This document shows positions 22,658-34,646 of a DNA stretch of 64,000 nt, piece after piece (the stretch's first letter is position 1; each line of letters opens with the position of its first letter). Under the pieces are notes generated by a model. It searched no databases. It worked only from the letters and a program-made list of their open reading frames with translations, and was not told the origin of the DNA. The position numbers and the translations under genes are program-made. The stretch comes from Ciona savignyi. Its lineage: Eukaryota > Chordata > Ascidiacea > Phlebobranchia > Cionidae. The stretch spans positions 62,001 through 126,000 of the forward strand of contig CH003293.1 in assembly GCA_000149265.1 (NCBI GenBank), written 5' to 3'.

Positions 22658-25600
22658 ATGGCAACTGTTGGTACACCGCTAAGTGCAACTATGGAAAGTG
22701 ACTCGGTATCTACTTCTAAGTTGAGCACAGTAGATATAGTTATTATTGCGGTATACATGGTTGCAACTGTAGGGCTTGGAATATGGGTAAGTAGTCTTTA
22801 CTATAGAAGTATAGATACACTTGTTTTCTGATCGATATAGTAATTCTTAAAATACGTTTTCAGGCATCTCGGCGAGGGGCGCAAGGCACAGTATCAGAAT
22901 ACTTTTTAGCTGGCAAAAACATGTTTTGGTTGCCGGTTGGAGCATCTGTGTTTGTTTCAAATATTGGTAGTGTTCATTTTGTTGGACTTGCAGGGTCGGG
23001 TGCGATAACCGGTATCAGTGTCGGTGCATTTGAATGGGTTTCTGCTTTCCATATTCTCGGTCTTGGATGGATTTTACTACCGATTTATCTGAAGAGTCAA
23101 GTGTGTATATATAACAGAAAATATTCATATATATAAATCATACACTTATAATAATTCTTTTCGGATTTTAGGTTTACACAATGCCACAGTATCTGCACGT
23201 ACGATACGGAGGTTCCAGACTTAGAGTAATGTTGACTGTTCTCTCTCTTGCAATGTACGTACTGACTAAAATTGCCGTCGATCTATTTGCCGGGGCCCTG
23301 TTCATTCAGCAAGCACTAAGCATAAATCTTTATGTTGCAATTGGTAGGTTGATATTAGTCATCAGGCGGTTTTCGTGAAATATCGAATCATACCTGAAAA
23401 CTATAATAAATTTTATGTTTCAGTATCACTCCTGGTTATAACTGCAGTATACACCATGCTTGGTGGTTTAAAAGCTGTTATTTACACAGACACACTGCAG
23501 ACGATAATATTACTCATAGGCGGAATTATGCTTATGATAATAAGTGAGTCAACGGTATAAAATAAGAAACATTAACAGTTTACGCTACGTCCCGTTTAAC
23601 AGGTTTTGCAAAAGTTGGCGGATACGAAAATCTGAAGACCTTATACATGCAAGCCATCCCACAAACTACCCTTGACATTCTTGCCAGTGGTAATACGACA
23701 TCTTGTGGAATTCCAAGAGAAGATGCCTTTCATCTTTTTCGAGACCCGATCAATTCTGACCTCCCGTGGCCAGGAATGATTTTCGGAATATCGATTCTTG
23801 CGTTTTACTACTTTGGTACCGATCAAGTAATACTTTTTACCTTTTTATTTGGCATTATCTACTAAACGTATTTTGATAAAGGTGATTGTGCAACGGCTCC
23901 TCGCTGCAAAAAGTTTGAGCCATGGCAAAGCTGGATGCATTATGGCTGCAAGTTTTAAAATTCTTCCCGTCTACATGTTTGTAATGGCGGGTACCATCAT
24001 ACTATCATTTTACAAATTTCAATTTTAGTTAAGAAAATATGATAAAGAATATTTTGATTTTCTTTTAAACTTTAAAGGTATGATAAGTCGTGCTCTGTTT
24101 CCCAACGAAGTTGCCTGCGCTGAACCAAGCGAGTGTTTAAGAGTTTGTGGGAACGAACAAGGCTGCTCGAATATCGCTTATCCCAAACTGGTTTTGGAGA
24201 TTCTACCCAGTGGTATCTAACTTATATTATGTCTAGTTCCTGGGGTGGGGAAATCTAACTTGTGCATATTAGGTCTGCGGGGAATAATGATCGCCGCCAT
24301 GCTCTCTGCCCTAATGAGCTCACTGACGTCGATATTTAACAGCACAAGCACTGTCTTTACCATCGATGTGTGGAAACGCATCCGAAAAGCGGCAACAGAA
24401 AGGGAGATGCTCATTGTTGGAAGGTGAGTCGTCAGATGCCCAATAAAAAAATGATTTGCATATTTTATATTAGTGTCTTACATGTAAAAACCCAGGATCA
24501 CAATATGTGTGCTTGTCGTGATCAGTATAGCGTGGGTACCGGTGCTGTTGTCATCTGCCGGAGCGCAGGTGTTCGTTTATGTCAACTCTGTCCTTTCCTC
24601 GCTGGCGCCGCCGATTGCTATGCTCTATTTGTTTGGAGTTCTGTGTCCAAGAGTCAACGAACAAGTGAGCCGAACACATTGACCGCAATTGTTGAAATCC
24701 CATGCGAAATTGCCAAATTTGCGGCTAATGTACACATTACAGTTATAGTCCTGTTCTGTAGGCTGATTCGAATCTGTTGTATTTTTGTTTGACATGAATA
24801 ACTTTAACAATATTGTATAAGTGTTGCTAAATTATTACAGGGGGCATTCTGGGGATTCGTGGTTGGTGTAGCAGTCGGCGTAACTCGATTGGTTTTAGAT
24901 TTCGTTTACCCCGCTCCCGCATGTGACCAGGTTGATACAAGACCAAATATAATTGCAAAGTAAGCAACTAACCTTCCATATATATATAATACAATTTTCT
25001 CAATTGTGATACTCAGGGTAAACTATCTGTATGTTGCGGTAGTGGTTTTTGTTGTGTCGTCACTAGTGGCAGTTGCGGTCAGTTTCTTAGGTGAACCTAT
25101 ACCATACAAAAAAGTAAGATTATTTGTAAATCTTCTTTAAACAAAAGTTTTAATACGCTTTCCTACAGCTGGGAAACGTCACTTGGTTTACATTAACTAC
25201 TGACGGAACAGCGGAGGAAAGAAGCACGCCAATAAATAAAGACGCACCATGCGACCAAGGTAACATTAATACCATAGGTGTTTATTGTACATACGCTGGC
25301 ACACGACCGCAAGATTACTATGAGGGGAAAAAACAAGCCAGCCAGAGTGCAAGCGTGTTTTGTTACAATATCTGTTTTTGAAACAAAGTCAACCTAACCC
25401 AAAGCCTTCATTCAAACCACCTACCTTCCCAGCCCCTACCCAGCAACCCCCTTGATGGTATAGCCTGTATTTTATGCTGGGTAAGGAATATGCTTCGCCT
25501 GCATTAATTGGCTGGGTATAAATAAAGCCTGGACAATGCATTCTGACTTTCACAACAATGTCAGAACCTTGCATTGCAGCAAAGGAAGTACTTGTGTGCT

Positions 25601-25892
25601 TAATCAGCAAAAATAGGTCTGGGCTGCAATAGAGATATTACAATGGATCCGGTAACATTATTATGTGAATAATCTATTTTGCCTGCTGCTCTTTACACAT
25701 TATTATCTCTTTACACTTCCACCGCGGTTACTTCTGTGTGTTTTAGATCCAGAGCTGTGTGTTCACATCGATAAGTTCCAGTCCAATCCAGTTCTAACCA
25801 GATCCGGTTCGATTCAATGGAGCTTTTTCATAAACGCAGCTGCTGTTGTTTTGATGGTGGTTATTGGATTTCTCCTGGGATATTACGCCTGA
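22658..25892 (+). CDS. SGLT-like sodium/solute cotransporter (SLC5), copy a
   Basis: Thirteen exons: 22658-22786, 22864-23100, 23172-23343, 23424-23543, 23603-23826, 23882-23990, 24078-24212, 24273-24423, 24496-24664, 24841-24959, 25017-25113, 25169-25259, 25747-25892 (1899 nt, 632 aa). SLC5 proteins are multi-pass plasma-membrane carriers that couple solute uptake to sodium. Family marks are [20 protein letters not shown], the sodium-site segment [19 protein letters not shown] and a hydrophobic last exon. Asn76, His81 and Glu100 match human SGLT1 sugar-site residues 78, 83 and 102. The usual W-Y-W-C-T-D-Q reads Y-Y-F-G-T-D-Q, and the Gln of Y-I-Q-S-I is Asn, so its substrate probably differs. 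The apparent stop at 24216 lies inside the 60-base intron 7. Substrate unknown. Confidence 0.9.
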
Positions 25893-27963
25893 AACTTTGA
25901 TTATAATATACATCCAACGTGTCAAATAATTGTTTCACTTAGTAATATTATAGCGAGTTTGTCACAAATTAAACCGTCAATCAATCACCCTCCGGTGTTT
26001 AATATATCATCGAATATACAACAGGGCATGTCGTTACTTAAAATTTGGATAAAGCAGTTACGACAGTTTAATACAACTGTTATGGTATTTTATTAGAATC
26101 TTAAATTCATTTATGATCTTCATCAGACGAATAATACGACGAATTAAACAGTCATATGCGTATTAAACACCCATATCTCTACAAACCAACCGGTTTGCCC
26201 TTGTTTTTTTCTGCTAACGCAACGTTACTTAGCAAACTACACAAAGGTGAGATCAGCGAGGTAAAAACATTTGTTTAAGGGTAGGATATAAGTCAACATC
26301 GCTTAACTTCTCTCGTCAGACAAGTATAAAGTATGGACTGTATTGTTATTATCAGAATTTATTTGCTGTATTTAGCGAGCTTACATCGATTTTGCGTAAA
26401 CGTAATGGAATCGTCAGCGGCATTGTACATGATGTGTCGTAGCTGGTTTTGCGCTCTCGCATCCTAGGCAATTTATAGGATAACAATTTGTAAACGGTAT
26501 TTAAAAAAATGGGAACTACTAAATAACAGGTATAACTATTTGTTAATTTAAATACAATATACTAACATAATTTAAACAAGTATGTCGAAATTTACATCTG
26601 AGGTATGTAGTTCTAGGAAAAATGCATAGTGCATGATGTATGCTTGTCCTGGGTATATCTAAAATGTACTAAACTTTGGAACTTTAAAATACTTTTGCCA
26701 ATCCTCTGTCAAGAATAACCTAGTCTTTCCGTTTAAACAGTGACAGGAAGAGTTTTTTTATTAAGGTAAATTTTGATGGTATGGATTTAGATTATATAAC
26801 TGAAATGTATACATTCTAAAGTAGACTAATACTTTCTGTCAGTATGTATATCTTGATAAATGGAAAAGATGCAGTATATTCTACTAGTAGTTTAATAAAT
26901 AAAAAAATATATCCAACAAATGCTAATGGAACTACTTCTATATCCCAATTCAATTTCCATATTCAAACTAAATGAAATTATATCGTAGGCCTAGGGTATA
27001 TATTTGTTTCGTATATATAATAACTTTAACGGGGGTATGTGATTACCGGTACATGTAAATTAAGCCTATTGTATTTAAGGAAATTTAAAGTATAAAATGG
27101 AAGTTGACAGAAAATATTTGGGTTCAGATGCAGGGACTTTCAAGTCTTATATACTAGGTGTAATATACAGACATCCTTAATATGCTTTTAAATTAAAAAT
27201 GTGTACAAAGGTACCAACTCTAAACTATAAAAATAAACATATTACATATTTGGTAATATAAACTCTTTAAATTATATTTTAATTTACTAGGTGATAAGTA
27301 TATTTTTCATTAAATGCATGAGAGGAAGAAATGTCTTTTCCCAAATGCCCAAATGGTCTAAAAATTTTCACATTGAAATAAACTTATATTTGTAGGCTTG
27401 TAGCTAACAAGACTAAGATATATCTAACATATATGTCAAACCAAATTTTTAGGGTTTTACCCTGGGGAATTTTCAGACTCATGAAATACTAATTACCTTT
27501 TTAGCATTTTATCTTCTAGTAATATAAGCAAACAACCAAATCATCCAAATTTAAATTAATTGTGAACATAGATCTGTTAAAACCCAATTAAATAAAAAAT
27601 TTACCCTGGGGAATTCCCTAGTAAAGTACTAGCTTTTTCTCTAGTATTTATTTTCTTGGATTCATACAGTTTTCTAGGATTCAGAAAGGTGTTTTTTATT
27701 AAACGCATAGCACAGGTGTCTTATCCTTCTGAAATCCCCTAAAAGAAGTTAAAAAATGAGAATAAAACGTTTAGATGTAGTTGACCTTTGTTTTTTAAAA
27801 GCAATATTTTAATAATACATAAAGTAACAAATGCAAAAACTAAAGTAACGAGCAAAAATTATTAGATATTCAAGCCGTATTTGATAAATTCATTTTATAT
27901 ATTTTTGTATTTGTTTGCCTCTGTTTTTTTTTCTTTTGTAAATCATTTGTTTTTATATTAATA
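25893..27963. other. Intergenic, SLC5-a to MITE copy 2
   Basis: 2.1 kb of very AT-rich DNA. I see no coding frame longer than chance, no RNA gene and no clear repeat apart from short TATA runs. Confidence 0.6.
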
Positions 27964-28480
27964 TAGTGAAACCCCGTTTGGAGACCACCTCATTATCATG
28001 ACCTCTTCAGTGCGGTCCCAAATAATTTACTATGGTAATGCATTGCATTATGTTTCAATAACACGACCACCCCGATTTCCAGACCACGACCGCCATATTT
28101 TGTTCCAAAACTACAAATTTAACTCCACTTAGGTGACCACATGTGCTAAATAATTTGCCTTTGTCACCAAAATAATAAGGTTAAATTTCTTTTATGATCA
28201 AAACAATAAGAATAAAAGAGCGCGTAGACACAGAAAAAGAAAATTGTAGCAAACAGAACTGACTTTTACAAGATAAATTTCAGTACTAACTGTTGTTTAA
28301 ATTTATTCTGCAGTATCTGATAAAAATAATGGCATTTGGTAAAAAAAAGTAAAAAGGCAGACGTTTTGGCTGCATATAACGACAACTTGCTCCAAATCAA
28401 AATTCACTAACACGACCACCCTGCTAACGCAACCGCTTGATGACGGTCCCATGGGTGGTCAGGTAAGCGGGGTTCCACTG
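27964..28480. mobile_element. Pogo-like MITE, copy 2
   Basis: A 517-base relative of the element at 4497-5012, in the same orientation and with TA on both sides (27962-27963, 28481-28482). The left end reads TAGTGAAACCCCGTTT (two changes) and the right end AAGCGGGGTTCCACTG. It lies about 190 bases upstream of the BHMT-b start, so it may affect that promoter. No coding capacity. Confidence 0.85.
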
Positions 28481-28669
28481 TATATTATCTTTGTTCATAG
28501 GAAGGTGGCAATGATACAAAGACTTGATATTTAATAGTTTAAGCCAGAATGTTACAAATTCTGGTTTTGTACAAAAATCTTTCTTACCAAATTCTGGCAA
28601 ATAATTAACATTTTTTGAGATTTTAATAATTAGCCCTTAACATATTGTTACTGAACAGAACAAATAACA

Positions 28670-30783
28670 ATGGCTAAAGGTGATCAATGTAAGAAAGGGC
28701 TATTAGAACTGTTGAAGGAAGGTCCAGTAGTAGGCGATGGAAGTATGTGTATGACTTTGGAGAAACGTGGATATTGCCGTGCTGGACCATGGACACCTGA
28801 AGCCGTTTTGCTTTACCCGGATGCAGTCAAGCAGCTGTTGCGAGAATATATGCGAGCTGGTGCAGATGTGTTGCAAACTCCGTGTTTCTATTGTAGCGAT
28901 GGAATGTTTAAGAAAGGTTCAAAGTCTGGAGAACCGATTTCATACACGGTAACCATTGCTCATTACCTGTAACGTGTTTATAGTGAGTTCAAATGGACAT
29001 AATTATAAAAACTCTGAAAGAGATCACGAATTCTTAAAGCCTAAAAAAAAGACACATTGCATTGTTGTAATTCTTTTTTTGTAGACCGATGCCATAAATG
29101 AAGCTGCCTGCAGAATAGCTCATGAGATTTCCAAAGAAGGCAAAGATGTATTGGTGTGTGGTGGTTTATCTCCTGTTCTGTCCTATTTCCGCGAGAAAAA
29201 TATGGAGAAGGCACGAGCAGAATTTGACTCTCAACTTGATGTCTTTATAAAGTATAAAGTTGATTTCGTCCTGGCGGAGGTGGGCTATTTATGGTATATG
29301 TTTTAACATCATTTCAGCTTTTTGCAAATCATAAATTACTGTTGGTAAAAAATTTTTCAGTTTTTTGCTTACATTGAAGAACTTGAAATATGCATTGATG
29401 TCATGAAAAGGTCAAAAATGCCGATTGCTTGTACAATGAGGATTGGGCCTCTTGGTGATTCAAACGGAGTATCAGTTGAAGAATGTGCTGTGCGGATGGC
29501 TAAAACTGGAGCAGATCTTATCGGTTTGTTCATATCCTGGGTAATTGATTATTCAGGTAGCCATGATATATCACACTATTCTAAAATCCACAGGAATAAA
29601 TTGCTTGTACGACTTCGATACATGTCTAAAGACATTGAAACGAATGCGAGATGCTTTGGACAAGGAAGGATTGAAAACCCATCTGATATGCCAACCACTG
29701 GGTTGGAGATGCCCGGAAGTTGAACACACTTTAATTGGATACCTGGATTTGCCTGAAACGCCTTTGGGTTGTTAAGCATAATTTAACTCTTGTTGCATAA
29801 ACTACATTTTCAGTTATGGATGAGCTTATTTTATTTCAGCTTTAGAGCCCCGTCAAGTAACAAGATTTGAGGTACATGCGTTCGCAAGAGCCGCCTATGA
29901 TCTCGGAGTTCGTTACATTGGAGGATGTTGTGGGATGGAACCTCATCATATTAGGGCGATCGCACAAGAGGTAAACTTTAAAATGGACCGTAATGATTGA
30001 TAAGTTCATCTGAAAACAAAATATTCGCAGTTTGCAATGAATCTAATTTCATGTTGTTGTATAGTATGCTTTAGTGCTAAAACAAATACCAGAAAATATA
30101 GGATAGTATAGGATATTCATGTTTATCCCCATGAATGGAAAAACCAAGGGGGTTAAAACACAGGCAATCGTCAGATCACCTCGCGCCCATCGTCGGTTTA
30201 CCGGAGCTATTGCAGTGTGTTGTATATAAACAACAAATTTGGTAGAACCCATTAATCCGCTGGGTTCAGGCAATGTCCAAAAAGTGCCTTGCCCAAGGAC
30301 ACAACCGACTAGCTAGCGACCAGTTTCGCACCTGCAACCTTTCAATTGAAAGGTGACAACGCACTTAATCGCCAGACCAACTGGCCAGACGTCTGAAAGT
30401 AGACTGAACACCGAATTACCATTTACCAACTCTTGTACTCAAAGCTTGCACCGGAGCGAAAGAGGAATCCCCCAGTTGAAGATATGTGTCCTCCTTTGGG
30501 TTATTTACAATTAAGTGGCTTGTCCAACATCAAGAAAAAGTAAATGATGTTTTAAACTTGTTTAAACAAATTGTGTAATTACCAAATAATTTAAACTATT
30601 ATTTTAATAACACTATGTTTTTTGAAGATATGATAAGTAAGAAGTCGGTCGGTTGATAAGTAATCGAGGGTTTATAATGTGTTTTACAGGGATAACAAGC
30701 AGTATTGGATCGAACAGAAACCAGGAAGTGGACGCCCGTTTTCTCCCGCATTAAGTTCGACCGAAGGGGGGGAGTTTTTTTAA
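28670..30783 (+). CDS. BHMT: Betaine-homocysteine S-methyltransferase, copy b
   Basis: Seven exons: 28670-28948, 29085-29279, 29361-29523, 29594-29767, 29840-29970, 30445-30539, 30690-30783 (1131 nt, 376 aa). Same reaction and fold as copy a. The zinc ligands are Cys216 (G-I-N-C) and Cys300-Cys301, one residue off human 217, 299 and 300. G-D-G, L-E-K-R-G-Y and G-P-W-T-P-E-A are intact. Exons 3 to 6 have the same lengths as in copy a. Exon 1 carries a small extra segment (K-K-G-S-K-S-G-E-P). The last exon gives [15 protein letters not shown] then a short unique tail, again lacking the vertebrate C-terminal arm. Intron 5 carries a SINE. Confidence 0.92.
30085..30400 (-). repeat. tRNA-derived SINE in BHMT-b intron 5
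   Basis: Read on the minus strand it starts with CCAGTTGGTCTGGCGATTAA, passes a B-box-like GGTTGCAGGTGCGAAAC, contains CTTGGGCAAGGCACTTTTTG and TGAACCCAGCGGATTAATGG, and ends with GATAAACATGAATATCC followed by a short direct-repeat tail (TATACTATCC). This head, body and simple tail arrangement is typical of a tRNA-derived SINE. Confidence 0.7.
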
Positions 30784-30952
30784 TTTTACTATAAACTATT
30801 AACACTTTGCATTTAACCATTAGGGTTAATAAAAAGTAATTTAGTTTTTAAGCAATTAATGCTTTTTAATTTATATAAATGAATGCGGTGCATAAACAGT
30901 TATGCTGGTTACGTAAGTAAAATGTGAGAAATGAATAAATTATTTCTAACAA
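30784..30952. other. BHMT-b 3' flank
   Basis: Short AT-rich stretch after the BHMT-b stop; probably its 3' UTR. Confidence 0.5.
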
Positions 30953-31230
30953 TTCAAGTCTCATGATTTCTTAACATCGACTATAACTTGCCGTTCACCG
31001 AAAATATTCTGAACAGGCATGTCTATCTTATTCCAGTGCGTTTGACTCATTTTAAGCATAGTATCTGAACCAGGATGTAACGGCTATCAATACATAGGAA
31101 GTTGGTTTTCCTCCTGCTAAATTGCGAATTATCAGAATATGAAACCCGATGTTCTAACCTTTTCACTTTCAACATGCGTTTCTTTAAATGTTTTTAAAAC
31201 GTCTTGTTCGATATTTGGACAACAGAATCG
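30953..31230 (-). pseudogene. Broken copy of the last two SLC5-b exons
   Basis: On the minus strand this matches SLC5-b exons 13 and 14 with their intron and 3' flank (34520-34905): shared strings include GTCTATCTT, TGCGTTTGACTCATTTT, AAGCATAGTATC, GAAGTTGGTTTTCCTC and GTCTTGTTCGATAT. The part coding the final membrane helix is largely deleted. No upstream SLC5 exons remain here. It is a relic of an extra SLC5 copy. Confidence 0.8.
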
Positions 31231-32667
31231 TTATAGAAGATAACAATATAATAAAATCATTAACTAGGAATAACTACCCACAGTTAGATTAAAGCAATGA
31301 GTATATATGTGGAAAATATTGATATCGTATGTATTCGCTTGGCGTGTTTTAACTAATGTAGTATTGCCGTCAGATGTTTAGCAAGAAGAGAAATATACAA
31401 TCAAGTTAAAACTTCCAGAAACCACAAGGGAATAAAATGGGATATTCATGTTTATCCCTCAACCGATTAGCTAGCGACCAGTTTCGCACCTGCAACTGTT
31501 AAGAGAATTCCTAAGGTTTCGCAGGACGCTGTCTTAACGGCCTACCGTTGGACCACTAACAAGGGCTTGCAACGTTTTCGCTTTATAAAAATACTACTAC
31601 TTACAAAACACATAAACGATTAATAAAAAGATCAGCTATTAAAAATAAGTCTGCACAGTTTGCCAGCCAAGAGAGAACTGGTTTCGAAAACTCGAATCCG
31701 TTGATACCACGAGCACGTAAATTAGCACAACACCGAGCGTTAATCATTTAAATTCCCCGAGAGATAAAATCGTGCGTGTTAAAATAGGCAAGCAAGATAC
31801 AACGATTAAATGATTAAAAGGTGCGAAGGGTGTGAACTACGTAAAAATAAAAAAGGAAACAAACAAAGGCCTTAAAACAGTGTATTAAAATTGTGTTGGT
31901 AAAAGTGTATAAAAGGTATAGAAAGATGTGTAAAAAAATATATAAAAGTGTATTAAAACATAACGAAACAAACAAGCCCGCGTGCGCGTTACCTTTACAC
32001 AACGATGTAAAAATAGCTTGTTGTTCGGCATTTAAAAAAAAGTTTGCATTAGGAGGCTTTTGGGAAGAACTTTATTCAACATTGGAGTATAGGTATATAC
32101 AGTAAATTTTGAAAACGTTATTGGACCCGAACTAACCCAGTTTACCCCGGAAATTATACCGAAAAATAAATGACCCATGTATGTATATCATACACTATGA
32201 TGACAATTACAAGCAGCTAATAATGAAAAATAATTTAAATCAACAGAGAAAGCTTCAATACGAACAAAATGTATTGCGACATCCATACCCGATTTCCGAG
32301 AAATCCTCAGAAAGTGAACCAAAAGCAATCGAGTGATCACTCTCTTTTAACGCCCCATTTTAAAAGGTGTGAACTTATTTGCAACTTTAAGAGGGTGGTT
32401 TGCTAACATTTCTTGAATACGAAAGGTCAAAAATTGAAGTTAAAACATTAATGAGAATTACCAGCGGAGTTTACCGTGCTAAAAAGAAGGGTTTTGGCAT
32501 TTTTTAACGTTCGGTAATCAGCGGAGAGGTTCGTTGCATATATATATACGTGGCGTACGATGTGTGGCGTAAGATATGTACAAAGAATCCCGCATTCAAA
32601 AAGTGAAAGTGCGTCCACCCCTTATATAGTCTGTATTCCTATCGTTATGTTGGATGACGTTATTACT
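31231..32667. other. Non-coding stretch with a SINE fragment
   Basis: AT-rich DNA between two SLC5 relics. A tRNA-derived SINE fragment lies at 31435-31570. Small open frames around 31814-32105 on both strands look like chance. No gene is supported. Confidence 0.5.
31435..31570 (-). repeat. SINE copy with tRNA-like head
   Basis: On the minus strand it has AGTGGTCCAACGGTAGGCCG (A-box region), then CAGTTGCAGGTGCGAAACTG (B-box region), CGCTAGCTAATCGGTTG and the tail GATAAACATGAATATCC seen in the copy at 30085-30400. The middle of the body is deleted. Confidence 0.65.
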
Positions 32668-33067
32668 TCACCTGCATTAATTGGCTGGCTATAAATAAAG
32701 CCTGGACAATGCATTTTGACTTTCACAACAATGTCAGAGCCTTGCATTGCAGCAAAGGAAATACTTATGTGCTTAATCAGCAAAAATAGGTCTGCGCTGC
32801 AATAGAAATATCACAATTGATCCGGTAACATTATTATGTGAATAATCTATTTTGCCTGCTGCTCTTTACACATTATTATCTATTTACACTTCCACCGCGG
32901 TTACTTCTGTGTGTTTTAGATCCAGAGATGTGTGTTCACATCGATAAGTTCCAGACCAATCCAGTTCTAACCAGATCCGGTTCGATTCAATAAAGCTTTT
33001 TCATAAACGCAGCTGCTGTTGTTTTAATGGGGGTTTTTGTATTTTTCTCATAGAATATTAAGCCTGA
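32668..33067 (+). pseudogene. Broken copy of the SLC5-a last intron and exon
   Basis: Closely matches 25490-25895, the end of SLC5-a intron 12 and exon 13, in the same orientation. The exon relic starts after the TTTTAG near 32919 and still reads D-P-E-M-C-V-H-I-D-K-F, but the conserved Trp codon of Q-W-S-F-F is now TAA and the final helix is scrambled. There are no other SLC5 exons upstream on this strand, so it is dead. Confidence 0.85.
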
Positions 33068-34646
33068 AAATTAAAATCAAACGTTCATGGTCACGTATTT
33101 GTAACAATCCAAATGATTTATTCACTGACTATAATACACTACTTTTAACCCCCCCCCAATTTTTTATTGTGTACTTGATATATCTGATAAAAGGTGTATA
33201 ACTTTGTTTCTGCATGTAGAGACTAATGGGTTCCCTTAATCCCATAATATCTGTAGATAATTCCATGTGAGTGAACTTGCCTTCGCTCAAAATTGCTACA
33301 CTGCGCGATTTTTTCACATTGAACCCCAAAATCGATTAAAACATTTTTTGGTTTTCTCATTGGAATTAAAATATTTTAACTAATGTAGGCTAGTATTCAT
33401 TTTTTAAGTGAATTGTCATTTCCAATTCCAAGATATCTAAAAACTATAAGAATATCGGCCCAAAATGCATAAAATTCGGAAAACGGTCGTCGTGCTGATA
33501 TTTGCCGGGAGGGAATTTTGCTTACGTGATTTACCCAAATTTACTGCTGCATATATTTTATTTTTTGTTATTGCGGGGCGTTAAAACAGACTTATCACTA
33601 GTTTGAGTGATGAATGCAGAAATATAAGCGTTTGGGCCCTTCCGGAAAATCGTTTATGGGTTGGTGTGGGCCAATGGGGCATTCAACACTTTTTTTCGCA
33701 TTGTTACTATCCATATGCGTTAGTTCTTCGGTGTATATCTGCCTTATATTTATACGTATCCATAACAAATTATATCGTTTTTTTATATTTAAAGGTAGTT
33801 TTCCGGGGTAACTTGGGGTATACAAAGTTTGTTTGTCGTTTTCCTAGAACTTTGTTTACAATTATTGTGACCAATCTTTACCCGTCCCGAAGTATCGGTC
33901 GTCAACTTTAAATCTACGCCAAAAACTTACAAAGAGGCCATCCTGCTTATTCTTGAATCTGTGTTAAACACACAAATAAGTGGCAATTTTGGGTTAAATC
34001 CCGCAAAGAAAACTCAGACCTTAGAATATAAGTACGATGGCCGTTTTTTCGCATTTTACGCCAATTTACGCCTAAAAGTCCGCAAAATATATATCAAACT
34101 AATTATTATAATACGCTATAATTGCCTCGTGTATAAAATGGCTGGTCACTCAAAACCGAATATTCCCCACGCTAACAGGATTGATGGAAGTTCCAATCCA
34201 GGTCAAACTTTTTATATGTGTTTGTCATTGTGTAATGAGTGTATACAGGTATATAGTGGTATCTTTAGTCTGGATACTATTTAAATGTAATCCCACATCT
34301 AGCAAACACGTAATTCGTCTTTATTACGTAAAATATAAAAAAGAAATTTCAGTCGAGTTAAACATTTTTGAGATGTTAATATTTTTTTATTGTTTTATAA
34401 GATATACCAGAACCGATTAGGTAACCAGCGAAACCGTATATTTCTGCATGCAGAAACATATAGCGTAAAATCTAAATATATAGGTTTTAAAAATACTGGT
34501 GGTTAATTCATACCAATACAGTTCTCATGTTTAATCAACATCGAGAATAACTTGACATTTGTCGAAGATATTTCGTTATATTTGTGTATAAACAGTAGCT
34601 TTATGATCAGGTATGTCTATCTTGTTCCAATGCGTTTGACTCATTT
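33068..34646. other. Intergenic, SLC5 relic to SLC5-b 3' end
   Basis: 1.6 kb with a C9 run near 33150. Open frames around 33600-33910 overlap on both strands and show no recognisable domain. I see no supported gene. Confidence 0.5.

Noticed and set aside
24212..24220. In-frame stop in SLC5-a exon 7 suggesting a pseudogene
   Set aside because: The stop lies in a 60-base GT-AG intron; splicing at 24212/24273 joins S-G to L-R, as in the family, and keeps phase.
33598..33911. Overlapping frames on both strands near 33.6-33.9 kb
   Set aside because: No domain, no splice-site logic and no similarity to other genes in the window.
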